22,071 nucleotides of DNA from Burkholderiales bacterium (GTDB taxonomy: Bacteria; Pseudomonadota; Gammaproteobacteria; Burkholderiales; JAEUOS01), in contig CANGUJ010000016.1 of assembly GCA_947456845.1 (NCBI GenBank), positions 1 to 22,071 of the forward strand. Reading direction: 5' to 3'. The position numbers were made by a program, and so were the translations under genes. Every line of letters begins with the position of its first letter. Within the stretch, counting starts at the first letter, position 1. A model generated the notes under the pieces. It saw only the letters and a list, made by a program, of their open reading frames with translations. It made no database searches and had not been told where the DNA came from. Shown here piece after piece: positions 7,845-14,408 of the stretch.

Positions 7845-7992
7845 GCTGTTTCGTCAGTTGCGGTCTATGGAACCGCGTCGGGATTCTCGCATGGCGCGGT
7901 GCGGCCGGACGCCAGGTTTCCGGGCAGCCGGTTTAGGGGGCGAACGGTAGCCGATAGTAAACTCGGGCTCTGGGTTTGGAGGCGCGCGCCAA
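7845..7992. other. Divergent intergenic region (methyltransferase / pteridine reductase)
   Basis: The 148-bp spacer must hold the promoters of both flanking genes. Towards the plus-strand gene there is an AT-richer patch (gatagtaaact, about 7953-7963) that could include a -10 box, and a clear GGAGG ribosome site at 7978-7982. No good -35 hexamer or repeated operator is visible. Confidence 0.3.
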
Positions 7993-8757
7993 ATGGATCA
8001 ACCTCTCGCGGGAAAGGCTTTTCTCGTCACCGGCGCGGCGCGCCGGGTGGGCGCTGCCATCGCGCGCCGCCTGCACCGCCTGGGCGGCAACATACTGCTG
8101 CATCATCGGGGCGGCCTGGCCGAGGCGAATCTTCTCAAGCAGGAATTGAACACGGCTCGCCCCGGCTCGGCTGAGACGGCCCGGGCCGATCTTGCGGACG
8201 TACCGGCCTTGCTGGGTCTGGTGGATGCCGCGCTGGCCGCTTTCGGGCGTCTCGACGGTCTGGTCAATAACGCATCCTCGTTTTTTCCAACACCGCTTGG
8301 AAGCATTACCGAGGCCGCCTGGGATGACATCGTCGCCAGCAATCTCAAGGGTCCGCTGTTTCTCGCGCAGGCGGCGGCGCCGGCGCTTGCCCGGACGCGC
8401 GGCGCGATTGTCAACATCATCGACATCCATGCCGAGCGGCCGCTCAAGGATTATGTGGCGTATACCATCGCCAAGGCGGGCCTGGCCGGTATGACACGCT
8501 CGCTGGCCCTGGAACTGGCCCCGGCCGTGCGCGTCAACGGGGTGGCGCCCGGGCCCATCGAATGGCCGGCCGCGACCGACGTGGCCGCCGGCCATATCCC
8601 GGATGCGGAGCAGGCGCGGATACTGGCGAGCACACCGCTGCGCCGCGAAGGCGGCGTCGAGGCCATTGCAGGCGCGGTTTCGTTTCTCTTTTGCGACGCG
8701 GACTTCATCACCGGGCAGATCATCGCCGTCGATGGCGGCCGTTCCATCTATCTCTAG
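7993..8757 (+). CDS. Pteridine reductase, short-chain dehydrogenase family
   Basis: The 254-residue protein is a Rossmann-fold SDR. It has the pteridine-reductase version of the cofactor loop, TGAARRVG (13-20, TGxxxRxG), with HHRG at 37-40 suggesting NADPH preference. NNAS is at 92-95, and the catalytic residues are Asp144 and the Tyr157-x-x-x-Lys161 pair. Asp in place of the usual SDR serine is a feature of PTR1-type reductases. These enzymes reduce dihydropterins or folates to tetrahydro forms, which may back up dihydrofolate reductase. A strong GGAGG at 7978-7982 sets the start at the ATG at 7993. ttcA follows after 8 bp, so the two share a transcript. FolM-like dihydromonapterin reductase is a close alternative name. 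Confidence 0.88.
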   Translation: MDQPLAGKAFLVTGAARRVGAAIARRLHRLGGNILLHHRGGLAEANLLKQELNTARPGSAETARADLADVPALLGLVDAALAAFGRLDGLVNNASSFFPTPLGSITEAAWDDIVASNLKGPLFLAQAAAPALARTRGAIVNIIDIHAERPLKDYVAYTIAKAGLAGMTRSLALELAPAVRVNGVAPGPIEWPAATDVAAGHIPDAEQARILASTPLRREGGVEAIAGAVSFLFCDADFITGQIIAVDGGRSIYL

Positions 8758-8765
8758 GCAAGCCG

Positions 8766-9680
8766 ATGCAGCATTCGACCGAAAGACCGCTCGTATTCAG
8801 TCCGCGGGAGCGCAGGCGGGTTTTCGAGAACAACAAGCTCGAAAAGCGGCTGGCGCGGCAAGTCGGTCAGGCCATCGCCGATTTCGAGATGATCGGCGCG
8901 GGCGACCGGGTGATGGTCTGCCTGTCCGGCGGCAAGGACAGTTACGCCATGCTCGACATCCTGCTGATGCTGCAGGCGCGCGCCCCGGTCGCTTTCGAGA
9001 TCGTCGCCGTGAACCTGGATCAGAAGCAGCCCGGTTTTCCCGAACATGTCCTGCCGGACTACCTGCGCGCGCGCGGTGTGCCGTTTCACATCGAAGTCGC
9101 CGACACGTACTCGGTGGTCAAGCGACTCATTCCGGAAGGCAAGACCACCTGCTCGCTGTGCTCGCGACTGCGCCGCGGCATCCTGTACAGGGTGGCCACC
9201 GAACTGGGCGCCACCCGCATCGCGCTCGGGCACCATCGCGACGACATCCTCGAGACGCTGTTCCTCAACATGTTCTACAACGGCAAGCTCAAGGGCATGC
9301 CGCCCAAGCTCAGATCCGATGACGGCAGGCATGTGGTCATTCGCCCGCTTGCCTATGTGAAGGAGGCGGATCTGGCGCGCTTTGCCGAGGAGCGCAAGTT
9401 CCCCATCATTCCCTGCGACCTGTGCGGGTCCCAGGAAAACCTCAAGCGGCGCGAGGTGAAGGCGATGTTGCGCGAATGGGAGCGCCGTCATCCCGGGCGG
9501 GTGGAGTCGCTGTTCACCAGCCTCTCCAACGTGGCATCCACCCACCTGATGGATCGCGCGATCTACGACTTCGCGGCCCTCGGCGCATTGCCCGCGGGCC
9601 AGGGCGACACCGCCTTCGACGAACAAGGCTGCGAGGCCCCCGCCGTCAACCTGTCCGGTGCGGCCACCGGCGACGGATAG
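8766..9680 (+). CDS. ttcA: tRNA 2-thiocytidine(32) synthetase TtcA
   Basis: The 304-residue protein inserts sulfur at C32 of certain tRNAs using ATP and an iron-sulfur cluster. The PP-loop SGGKDS is at residues 54-59. The cluster cysteines are seen as C129-x-x-C132 (CSLC) and the C217-x-x-C220 pair (CDLCGSQENLKR), matching the TtcA family. GHHRDD (155-160) is the usual nucleotide-handling motif. The ATG at 8766, 8 bp after the pteridine reductase stop, gives the family N-terminus with FENNKLEKRL. The C-terminus beyond about residue 296 is unusual: its last codons and its TAG stop lie inside the first unit of a 25-bp tandem repeat, so the tail (GAATGDG) is probably repeat-derived and not functional. 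Confidence 0.95.
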   Translation: MQHSTERPLVFSPRERRRVFENNKLEKRLARQVGQAIADFEMIGAGDRVMVCLSGGKDSYAMLDILLMLQARAPVAFEIVAVNLDQKQPGFPEHVLPDYLRARGVPFHIEVADTYSVVKRLIPEGKTTCSLCSRLRRGILYRVATELGATRIALGHHRDDILETLFLNMFYNGKLKGMPPKLRSDDGRHVVIRPLAYVKEADLARFAEERKFPIIPCDLCGSQENLKRREVKAMLREWERRHPGRVESLFTSLSNVASTHLMDRAIYDFAALGALPAGQGDTAFDEQGCEAPAVNLSGAATGDG

Positions 9681-9801
9681 GGCGCCGGTCAACGGCGACG
9701 AATAGGGCGCCGGTCAACGGCGACGAATAGGGCGCCGGCCACCTGCGACGAATAGGGCGCCCGCCACCGGCGACCCATGGGGCGCCGGCCTATGGCACCA
9801 A
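9655..9801. repeat. 25-bp tandem repeat array between ttcA and the phzF-like gene
   Basis: Units of exactly 25 bp run head to tail at 9656-9680, 9681-9705, 9706-9730, 9731-9755 and 9756-9780, with a decaying sixth copy to about 9801. Units two and three are identical; the others differ at several positions. Each of units 2-5 begins GGCGCC (or GGCGCCC) and most end GAATAG. The units can fold: CCGGTG-CGGC-CACCGG (9655-9670) in the first, CGCCG-GTCAA-CGGCG in the second and third. The array starts inside ttcA, supplies its stop codon and fills the gap between two converging genes, so it may act as a bidirectional terminator or transcript stabiliser. There are no unique spacers, so it is not CRISPR. 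Confidence 0.88.
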
Positions 9802-9802
9802 C

Positions 9803-10648
9803 TCAGATGTCGACATGGCCGCGTCCGATCTCGACCACCTCGCCGGCCACGCAGATGGTGCCGGACTGATCGACCGACAGCAGCAAGCGCGAGGGGCGAG
9901 CGACCGTCGCGCCCTGGAGCAGGGTGCGCTCAAGCGGCAACCCCTTGCCGGTGGCGACCACGTAGCCGCCGAGATTGGCGCAGGCGGAGCCGGTGGCCGG
10001 ATCTTCGATGAGCGCCCCGCCGGCCTTGGCGAAAAAAAAGCGCACGCTCACCGGATCGGCGTCGACCGGCGAGAACAGGTAGATGCCGACCTTGCCCATG
10101 TCGTTGGCGAATGCGGCCAGTCCTGCGCCGGCCCGGGCCCGTTCCACCGCTTGTGCCGAGACCAGCGGAACGAGAAGTTGCTGGATCCCGGTCGACACCC
10201 ACAGCGGCGGCGCCGCCAGGTCGGCAGCCGTCAAACCGAGTTCGGTGACCAGTTCGATGGATCTGCCGGTTTCGAGAGAGAGCGCGCGCGGCGGTCCGGC
10301 CGTCAGGGTCCAGACATTGCGTTGCGCACGCACCGGAATGATGCCGGCCTGCGTTGACAGCGTGATCGCCGCGGGCGTTTGCCTAAGGTCGCGCACGACT
10401 TCCGCTGTGCCGAGGGTGGGATGGCCGGCGAAAGGCAGTTCCATGGCCGGGGTGAAGATGCGCATCGCGGCGGTGGCGTGATCACAAGGCAGGACGAAGG
10501 TTGTCTCGGACAGGTTGAACTGGCGCGCCAGCGCCTGCATGGTCTCCGCGGACAGGCCGCTGCCGTCCTCGAACACGCACAGGGGATTGCCGGTGAACCG
10601 GCCGCCGTCGGCGGCAAACACGTTGAGAATGCGAAAAGCGAGGCGCAT
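9803..10648 (-). CDS. PhzF-family isomerase-like protein
   Basis: The 281-residue protein belongs to the PhzF/diaminopimelate-epimerase-like fold. The N-terminal half has NVFAADGGRFTGNPLCVF (9-26), the conserved active-site Glu48 in LSETTF, and ELPFAGHPTLGTA. The C-terminal half has IEDPATGSACANLGGY, the other family signature. PhzF itself isomerises trans-2,3-dihydro-3-hydroxyanthranilate in phenazine synthesis, but no other phenazine gene is present here and most members have unknown substrates, so a phenazine role should not be assumed. Its ATG (10648) is 5 bp after the ilvA stop on the same strand, which suggests co-transcription with threonine deaminase. Its 3' end meets the 25-bp repeat array. 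The protein looks complete. Confidence 0.88.
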   Translation of the reverse strand: MRLAFRILNVFAADGGRFTGNPLCVFEDGSGLSAETMQALARQFNLSETTFVLPCDHATAAMRIFTPAMELPFAGHPTLGTAEVVRDLRQTPAAITLSTQAGIIPVRAQRNVWTLTAGPPRALSLETGRSIELVTELGLTAADLAAPPLWVSTGIQQLLVPLVSAQAVERARAGAGLAAFANDMGKVGIYLFSPVDADPVSVRFFFAKAGGALIEDPATGSACANLGGYVVATGKGLPLERTLLQGATVARPSRLLLSVDQSGTICVAGEVVEIGRGHVDI

Positions 10649-10653
10649 GGCGG

Positions 10654-12174
10654 TCAGGCAAGAAAAAGGCGGTAGGCCGGATTGGCGGTTTCGTCCCAGT
10701 ACCGGTAGCCCAGGTTGGCGAGGAACTTCCTCAGTGCGCTCATTTCGCCGTTCGGCACTTGCATGCCCACTAGCACGCGGCCGACGTCGGCGCCGTGATT
10801 ACGGTAATGGAAGAGGCTGATGTTCCAGTCCGGTCGCATGCTTGACAGGAACTTCATCAGCGCGCCCGGGCGTTCCGGAAACTCGAAGCGATACATCAGT
10901 TCGCCCTCGGCCAGGGCGGAGTGGCCGCCCACCATGTGGCGCACATGCGATTTCGCCAGTTCGTCATCGGTCAGGTCGAGGGCTTCGAAGCCGTGGCGCC
11001 CCAGGTTGCGCACCAGGCGGGCGACGTCGGCGCGATCATGCACCGAGAGACCGACGAAAATGTGCGCCCGCTCGGCGGCGGCGATGCGGTAATTGAATTC
11101 GGTGACGCTGCGGTTGCCGATCAGCCCGCAAAAACGCCTGAACGAACCGCGTTCCTCGGGGATGGTAACGGCCAGGATCGCCTCGCGCCGTTCGCCTACC
11201 TCTGCGCGCTCGGCGACGAAGCGCAGGCGGTCGAAGTTCATGTTGGCGCCGCACGCCACCGCGATCAGGGTCTGGCCCCGGAGCTTCTCGCGCTCCACGT
11301 AGGCTTTGGCGCCGGCGATGGCGAGCGCCCCGGCGGGCTCGAGGATCGAGCGCATATCCTCGAACACGTCCTTGATGGCCGCGCAGATGTCGTCGGTGTC
11401 GACCAGGATGACCTCGTCGACCAGTTCGCGGCAGATGCGGAAGGTTTCCTCGCCGACCAGCTTGACGGCTACCCCGTCGGCGAACAGGCCTACCGAATCG
11501 AGCTTGACGCGCCTCCCGGCGGCCAGCGAGCGCGACATCGCGTCGGAGTCGACCGGCTCGACGCCGATGATGCGGATTTCCGGCCTTAGACGCTTGATGT
11601 AGGCGGCAATGCCGGAAATCAGGCCGCCGCCGCCGATGGCGACGAAAATCGCGTGCAGCGGTCCCTGGTGCTGGCGCAGGATCTCCATGCCGATGGTGCC
11701 TTGGCCGGCGATCACGTCCGGGTCGTCGAACGGATGCACGAAAGTCAGCTTGTCGCGCGCCTCGATCTCGCGCGCGTGGGCGTTGGCCTCGTCGAAGGAG
11801 TCGCCGAACAGCACGACTTCGCCGCCGCGGGCGCGCACCGCATGTACCTTGACGGCGGGCGTGGTGACCGGCATGACGATAACCGCCCGGGCGCCGAGGC
11901 GCTTGGCCGAAAGCGCCACACCCTGGGCATGGTTGCCCGCCGATGCGCATATGACACCCTTCGCGAGTTCGGCCGGGGCGAGATGCGCCATCTTGTTGTA
12001 TGCGCCGCGCAGCTTGAAGGAAAACACGCTCTGCATGTCCTCGCGCTTGAGGAGCAGCGTATTGTTCAGGCGCGCGGAGAGGTTGGGCGCTTTGTCGAGG
12101 GGGGTCTCCTCCGCCACGTCGTAGACCGGCGCCGTGAGGATTTTGCGGAGATAATCGGTTTGTTTCGCAGACAT
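10654..12174 (-). CDS. ilvA: Biosynthetic threonine ammonia-lyase
   Basis: The 506-residue protein deaminates L-threonine to 2-oxobutanoate and ammonia, the first committed step of isoleucine synthesis. The PLP lysine is Lys54 in SFKLRGAYNKM, SAGNHAQGVA (78-87) is the substrate loop, and GGGGL (181-185) holds the cofactor phosphate. The C-terminal third, from about residue 328, has two ACT-like regulatory domains (starting near EAILAVTIPEERGSF and ELMYRFEFPERPGAL), the arrangement of isoleucine-inhibited, valine-activated enzymes. Length is as expected for the long biosynthetic form. The ATG at 12174 is preceded by a GGGGG ribosome site that lies inside a small hairpin shared with the divergent gene. 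A PhzF-family gene follows 5 bp downstream. Confidence 0.97.
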   Translation of the reverse strand: MSAKQTDYLRKILTAPVYDVAEETPLDKAPNLSARLNNTLLLKREDMQSVFSFKLRGAYNKMAHLAPAELAKGVICASAGNHAQGVALSAKRLGARAVIVMPVTTPAVKVHAVRARGGEVVLFGDSFDEANAHAREIEARDKLTFVHPFDDPDVIAGQGTIGMEILRQHQGPLHAIFVAIGGGGLISGIAAYIKRLRPEIRIIGVEPVDSDAMSRSLAAGRRVKLDSVGLFADGVAVKLVGEETFRICRELVDEVILVDTDDICAAIKDVFEDMRSILEPAGALAIAGAKAYVEREKLRGQTLIAVACGANMNFDRLRFVAERAEVGERREAILAVTIPEERGSFRRFCGLIGNRSVTEFNYRIAAAERAHIFVGLSVHDRADVARLVRNLGRHGFEALDLTDDELAKSHVRHMVGGHSALAEGELMYRFEFPERPGALMKFLSSMRPDWNISLFHYRNHGADVGRVLVGMQVPNGEMSALRKFLANLGYRYWDETANPAYRLFLA

Positions 12175-12179
12175 TCATC

Positions 12180-12225
12180 TACCCCCAGGAAGGGGTGGAA
12201 TTGTACCCCTCAACAGGGGGTGGAA
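12180..12225. promoter_or_regulatory. Twin hairpin-forming repeat between ilvA and yqaA
   Basis: Two similar units, 12180-12200 and 12204-12225, each read TACCCC...GGGG(G)TGGAA. Each can fold by itself (ACCCC-6-GGGGT in the first, CCCCT-CAAC-AGGGG in the second). The right arm of the first can also pair with the left arm of the second (GGGGT with ACCCC), so the folds are mutually exclusive. In the ilvA transcript the run of G that would serve as ribosome site is one of the arms. This could be a small attenuator-like switch or a duplicated operator; function is inference. Confidence 0.5.
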
Positions 12226-12231
12226 ACTCGC

Positions 12232-12645
12232 ATGCTCGAAGCGCTGCAGTCCTTTTTCACCGCCGAGGCGTCGCTCTGGACGCTTCTGGCGGGCAGCTTC
12301 GTCGCCGCGACGCTGGTACCGGTGTCGTCGGAACTGATGCTGTTCGCGGTGTTGCGCGCGCATCCCGACATGCTGTGGGCCGCCCTGGGAGTGGCGACTT
12401 TTGGCAATACCGCAGGCGGCATGGTGTCCTTCGGCATGGGACGCCTCATCCCGCACCGCGCGCCGGTGCCGCATGAAGCGCGCCTGCGCCGTCACGGCGC
12501 ATGGCTGCTGTTGCTGTCGTGGGTGCCCTTGGCAGGGGACGCGCTGTGCGTCGGTGCGGGATGGTTGCGCATGGCATGGTGGCGCTGCCTGCTGGCCATG
12601 GCTGCTGGCAAGGCGGCGCGTTATGCGGTCGTTGCGCTGCTTTGA
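12232..12645 (+). CDS. yqaA: YqaA-family inner membrane protein
   Basis: The 137-residue protein matches E. coli YqaA in length and motifs, a short relative of the DedA/SNARE-associated family. Visible signatures are VPVSSELMLFAVL (29-41), the glycine-rich FGNTAGGMVSFGMGR (57-71) and LLSWVPLAGDALCVGAGWLRM, with three or four hydrophobic segments. It should sit in the inner membrane; its function is not established, though DedA relatives have been tied to lipid carrier handling and membrane homeostasis. The ATG at 12232 has GGA upstream and is preceded by the twin hairpin region shared with divergent ilvA. Earlier in-frame starts fall in sequence antisense to ilvA and are not used. The protein ends normally with AGKAARYAVVALL. 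Confidence 0.85.
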   Translation: MLEALQSFFTAEASLWTLLAGSFVAATLVPVSSELMLFAVLRAHPDMLWAALGVATFGNTAGGMVSFGMGRLIPHRAPVPHEARLRRHGAWLLLLSWVPLAGDALCVGAGWLRMAWWRCLLAMAAGKAARYAVVALL

Positions 12646-12725
12646 CATCGGCGTGGCCTGCGCTAGCCCGCGCGGCTGATTTCGGCGGTATCATTTCCAG
12701 GGTTTGTGCCCTAGTCGTTGCTTTT

Positions 12726-12746
12726 CGCGCATGCGCGGCATGCGCG
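12726..12746. promoter_or_regulatory. 9-bp dyad directly upstream of the CDGSH gene ribosome site
   Basis: CGCGCATGC and GCATGCGCG form a perfect 9-bp inverted repeat around a 3-base centre. It ends 4 bp before AAAGGAG (12751-12757). It may be an operator for a dimeric regulator or an RNA hairpin next to the ribosome site. GC-rich coding-like sequence can produce such dyads by chance, so confidence is moderate. Confidence 0.45.
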
Positions 12747-12763
12747 CTGGAAAGGAGCATCGC

Positions 12764-13582
12764 ATGGAAATCTCCAAAACGCAGGACGCGCCCGAGATTG
12801 CCGCAGCGCCAGTCCCGTTGCCTTCGGCAGCGCGGCGCCGACTCCTGCTCGGCGGGTCGGCGGCCGGCATTGCGGGTATGGCGCCGGTCGCCGTCCAGGC
12901 ACAGCAGGGCAGCGACGTCGCTGCCGCCGCCGGCGAGGACATCAGTTCGGCTAACGGAACCAGAAACAAGGTCACCATCACATTCGACGGAAAGCGCTGC
13001 ATCCATGCGCGCTATTGCGTGCTCGGGGCCCCGGCCGTTTTCCTCGCCAACGTAAAGGGGCCCTGGATCAAGCCCGATGGCGACAGCCTCGAGAACGTCC
13101 TGCATACGGTTCGGCAATGCCCTTCCGGGGCGCTTACCTACAAGCGCCACGATGGAGGCCCGGACGAAAAGCCGCCGCCGGTCAATCTGGTGCGCATGCG
13201 CGAAAACGGGCCGCTTGCCGTCCACGCCGATCTCCAGCTCAAGGGCAAGGGTAGCCTGCAGCGCGCGACCCTGTGCCGCTGCGGTGCGTCGAAGACCAAA
13301 CCGTACTGCGATGGTTCGCACAAGGCGGCCAAGTTCATGGCCAGCGGCGAGGCACAGGCCGGCCCTGACATGAAAGCCCTGCCCAAGCGTGACGGCAAGC
13401 TTTCCATCGAACCCCTGCAGGACGGTCCGTACGCCGTGACCGGCAGCATGGAGGTGGTGACCGGCACGGGAGCGACCATTGCGCGCGTGACCCAGGCGAT
13501 CCTGTGCCGCTGCGGGCAGTCGAAGAACAAGCCGTTTTGCGACGGTTCGCATGTCGCGGCGGGTTTCAAGGCGTCGGCCTGA
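12764..13582 (+). CDS. Tat-leader iron-sulfur protein: ferredoxin-like domain plus two CDGSH domains
   Basis: The 272-residue protein has three iron-sulfur modules. Residues 68-127 resemble the divergent mono-cluster 4Fe-4S domain (Fer4_19/YjdI type), with Cys79, Cys85, PWIKPDGD (100-107) and C119-PSGAL. Two canonical CDGSH 2Fe-2S motifs follow: CRCGASKTKPYCDGSH (171-186) and CRCGQSKNKPFCDGSH (248-263), each with the three Cys and one His that bind the cluster. The N-terminus is the odd part: ARRRLLLGGSAAGIAGMAPVAVQA (23-46) looks like a twin-arginine export signal, which would carry the folded cofactor protein to the periplasm; it lacks the classic Phe-Leu-Lys after the arginines. A strong AAAGGAG site sets the ATG at 12764. 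The exact role is unknown; electron transfer or cluster donation are typical proposals for CDGSH proteins. Confidence 0.9.
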   Translation: MEISKTQDAPEIAAAPVPLPSAARRRLLLGGSAAGIAGMAPVAVQAQQGSDVAAAAGEDISSANGTRNKVTITFDGKRCIHARYCVLGAPAVFLANVKGPWIKPDGDSLENVLHTVRQCPSGALTYKRHDGGPDEKPPPVNLVRMRENGPLAVHADLQLKGKGSLQRATLCRCGASKTKPYCDGSHKAAKFMASGEAQAGPDMKALPKRDGKLSIEPLQDGPYAVTGSMEVVTGTGATIARVTQAILCRCGQSKNKPFCDGSHVAAGFKASA

Positions 13583-13615
13583 GTTCGAGTGCGGAATCCT
13601 TGCGGGAGAATGAGC

Positions 13616-14152
13616 ATGCGCAATGTGGCGGCGAGGGCGGGACAGTGGCTGGCGGCGCTTTGGCTTCTCGCGGCGGGAATCGCGTGCGCCGAACTTCCGG
13701 AAGGGTGGGCTTTTCAGGAATACAACCAGGCGCTCAAGGCCGCCCGCCAGCAGGGCAAGCCGGTGTTCGTCTATTACGGTTTCAACAAGTGCCCGTATTG
13801 CGTGTACGCCAACAAGCACACCTTCTCCTCGGAAGAGTTGCGCAAGACCTATTCGTCCCATTACGTCCTGGCCTACTTTGACATACGCGGCAACCCGGAC
13901 GACCCGATCACGCTCGCGGACGGGTCCCAGATGCGCCGTGCCGATGCGATCAAGCACCTGAAGGCGAGTCCGGTGCCGGCCTGGGCGTTTCTAGACCCGC
14001 AGGGCAGGGAGGTACTCGCGCGGCGCGGGTCGCGGACCAAGATCGAGGCCTTCAAGCAGTTCGACGCCTATGTCGGCGGGGGCCAGTACAAGAAGCTGAG
14101 CTTCGAGGCCTTCCTTGCCAGCCGTGGCTGGGTCGAGGAGAAGGTGGAGTAA
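13616..14152 (+). CDS. Exported thioredoxin-fold protein with CPYC motif
   Basis: The 178-residue protein has a Sec signal peptide (MRNVAARAGQWLAALWLLAAGIACA) and a thioredoxin-like domain. The redox motif is CPYC (59-62) in FVYYGFNKCPYC, and SPVPAWAFLDPQGRE (118-131) contains the cis-proline opposite it. The family is the broad thioredoxin_7/SoxW-like group of periplasmic thiol-disulfide proteins. It follows the double-CDGSH gene by 33 bp and is likely in its operon, so it could keep thiols or cluster ligands of an exported partner reduced; that is inference. Two in-frame ATGs (13610, 13616) are close; GGGAG is correctly spaced for 13616. An 8-bp hairpin follows the stop. Confidence 0.85.
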   Translation: MRNVAARAGQWLAALWLLAAGIACAELPEGWAFQEYNQALKAARQQGKPVFVYYGFNKCPYCVYANKHTFSSEELRKTYSSHYVLAYFDIRGNPDDPITLADGSQMRRADAIKHLKASPVPAWAFLDPQGREVLARRGSRTKIEAFKQFDAYVGGGQYKKLSFEAFLASRGWVEEKVE

Positions 14153-14161
14153 CAGCCCCTC

Positions 14162-14183
14162 TCCGGCAGCACGGCCTGCCGGA
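14162..14183 (+). terminator. Hairpin after the thioredoxin-fold gene
   Basis: TCCGGCAG and CTGCCGGA form a perfect 8-bp stem around a 6-base loop, 9 bp past the stop codon. There is no T-run, so termination efficiency is uncertain. Confidence 0.5.
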
Positions 14184-14194
14184 CTTGGCGCTTA

Positions 14195-14260
14195 CCCATG
14201 GCGCACCCATAGCGCACCCATGGCGCACCCATGGCGCACCCATGGCGCACCGATAGCGTG
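14195..14260. repeat. 11-bp tandem repeat, six copies
   Basis: Six head-to-tail 11-bp units fill 14195-14260. Four are exactly CCCATGGCGCA (units 1, 3, 4, 5), unit 2 has one change (CCCATAGCGCA) and the sixth is decayed (CCGATAGCGTG). The period is close to one helical turn, so each unit would present the same DNA face. The array sits between a terminator-like hairpin and the large FAD oxidoreductase gene, about 150 bp upstream of its start. It may be protein-binding or a simple slipped-strand repeat. Confidence 0.9.
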
Positions 14261-14408
14261 CCCGGTCGCTCGGTGCCCGGCATGTTCCGCAAACCCATAC
14301 CCCCTGACGCACGCAGGGTTGTTGCATGTTTGGCTTGCTGCGGCGCGGTAAACTTATGACCCGAAACAAGATCCGCGTGGCCGTGGCGACGCGACTGGCT
14401 TCTCATCC
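14261..14408 (+). promoter_or_regulatory. Leader region of the FAD/Fe-S oxidoreductase
   Basis: The 148 bp between the 11-bp repeats and the start codon include a locally AT-richer stretch (14320-14360). TTGGCT (14330-14335) and TTATGA (14354-14359) are 18 bp apart and could be a weak promoter; TAAACT (14349-14354) is an alternative -10. No proper ribosome site is visible before the ATG at 14409. These are pattern matches only. Confidence 0.25.

Noticed and set aside
9656..9801. CRISPR array
   Set aside because: The 25-bp units abut each other with no unique spacers, and no cas gene is present.
9803..10648. Evidence for a phenazine biosynthesis cluster
   Set aside because: Only a PhzF-family protein is present and none of phzA-E/G; the family is functionally broad.
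11036..12178. A 380-codon minus-strand frame overlapping ilvA
   Set aside because: It is the +1 frame of ilvA on the same strand, arginine-rich and without domains; ilvA is unambiguous.
14052..14406. Minus-strand frames encoding repeated MGAPWVRHGCA-like peptides
   Set aside because: They are translations of the 11-bp DNA repeat and of flanking spacer; there is no ribosome site and no sign of selection as protein.
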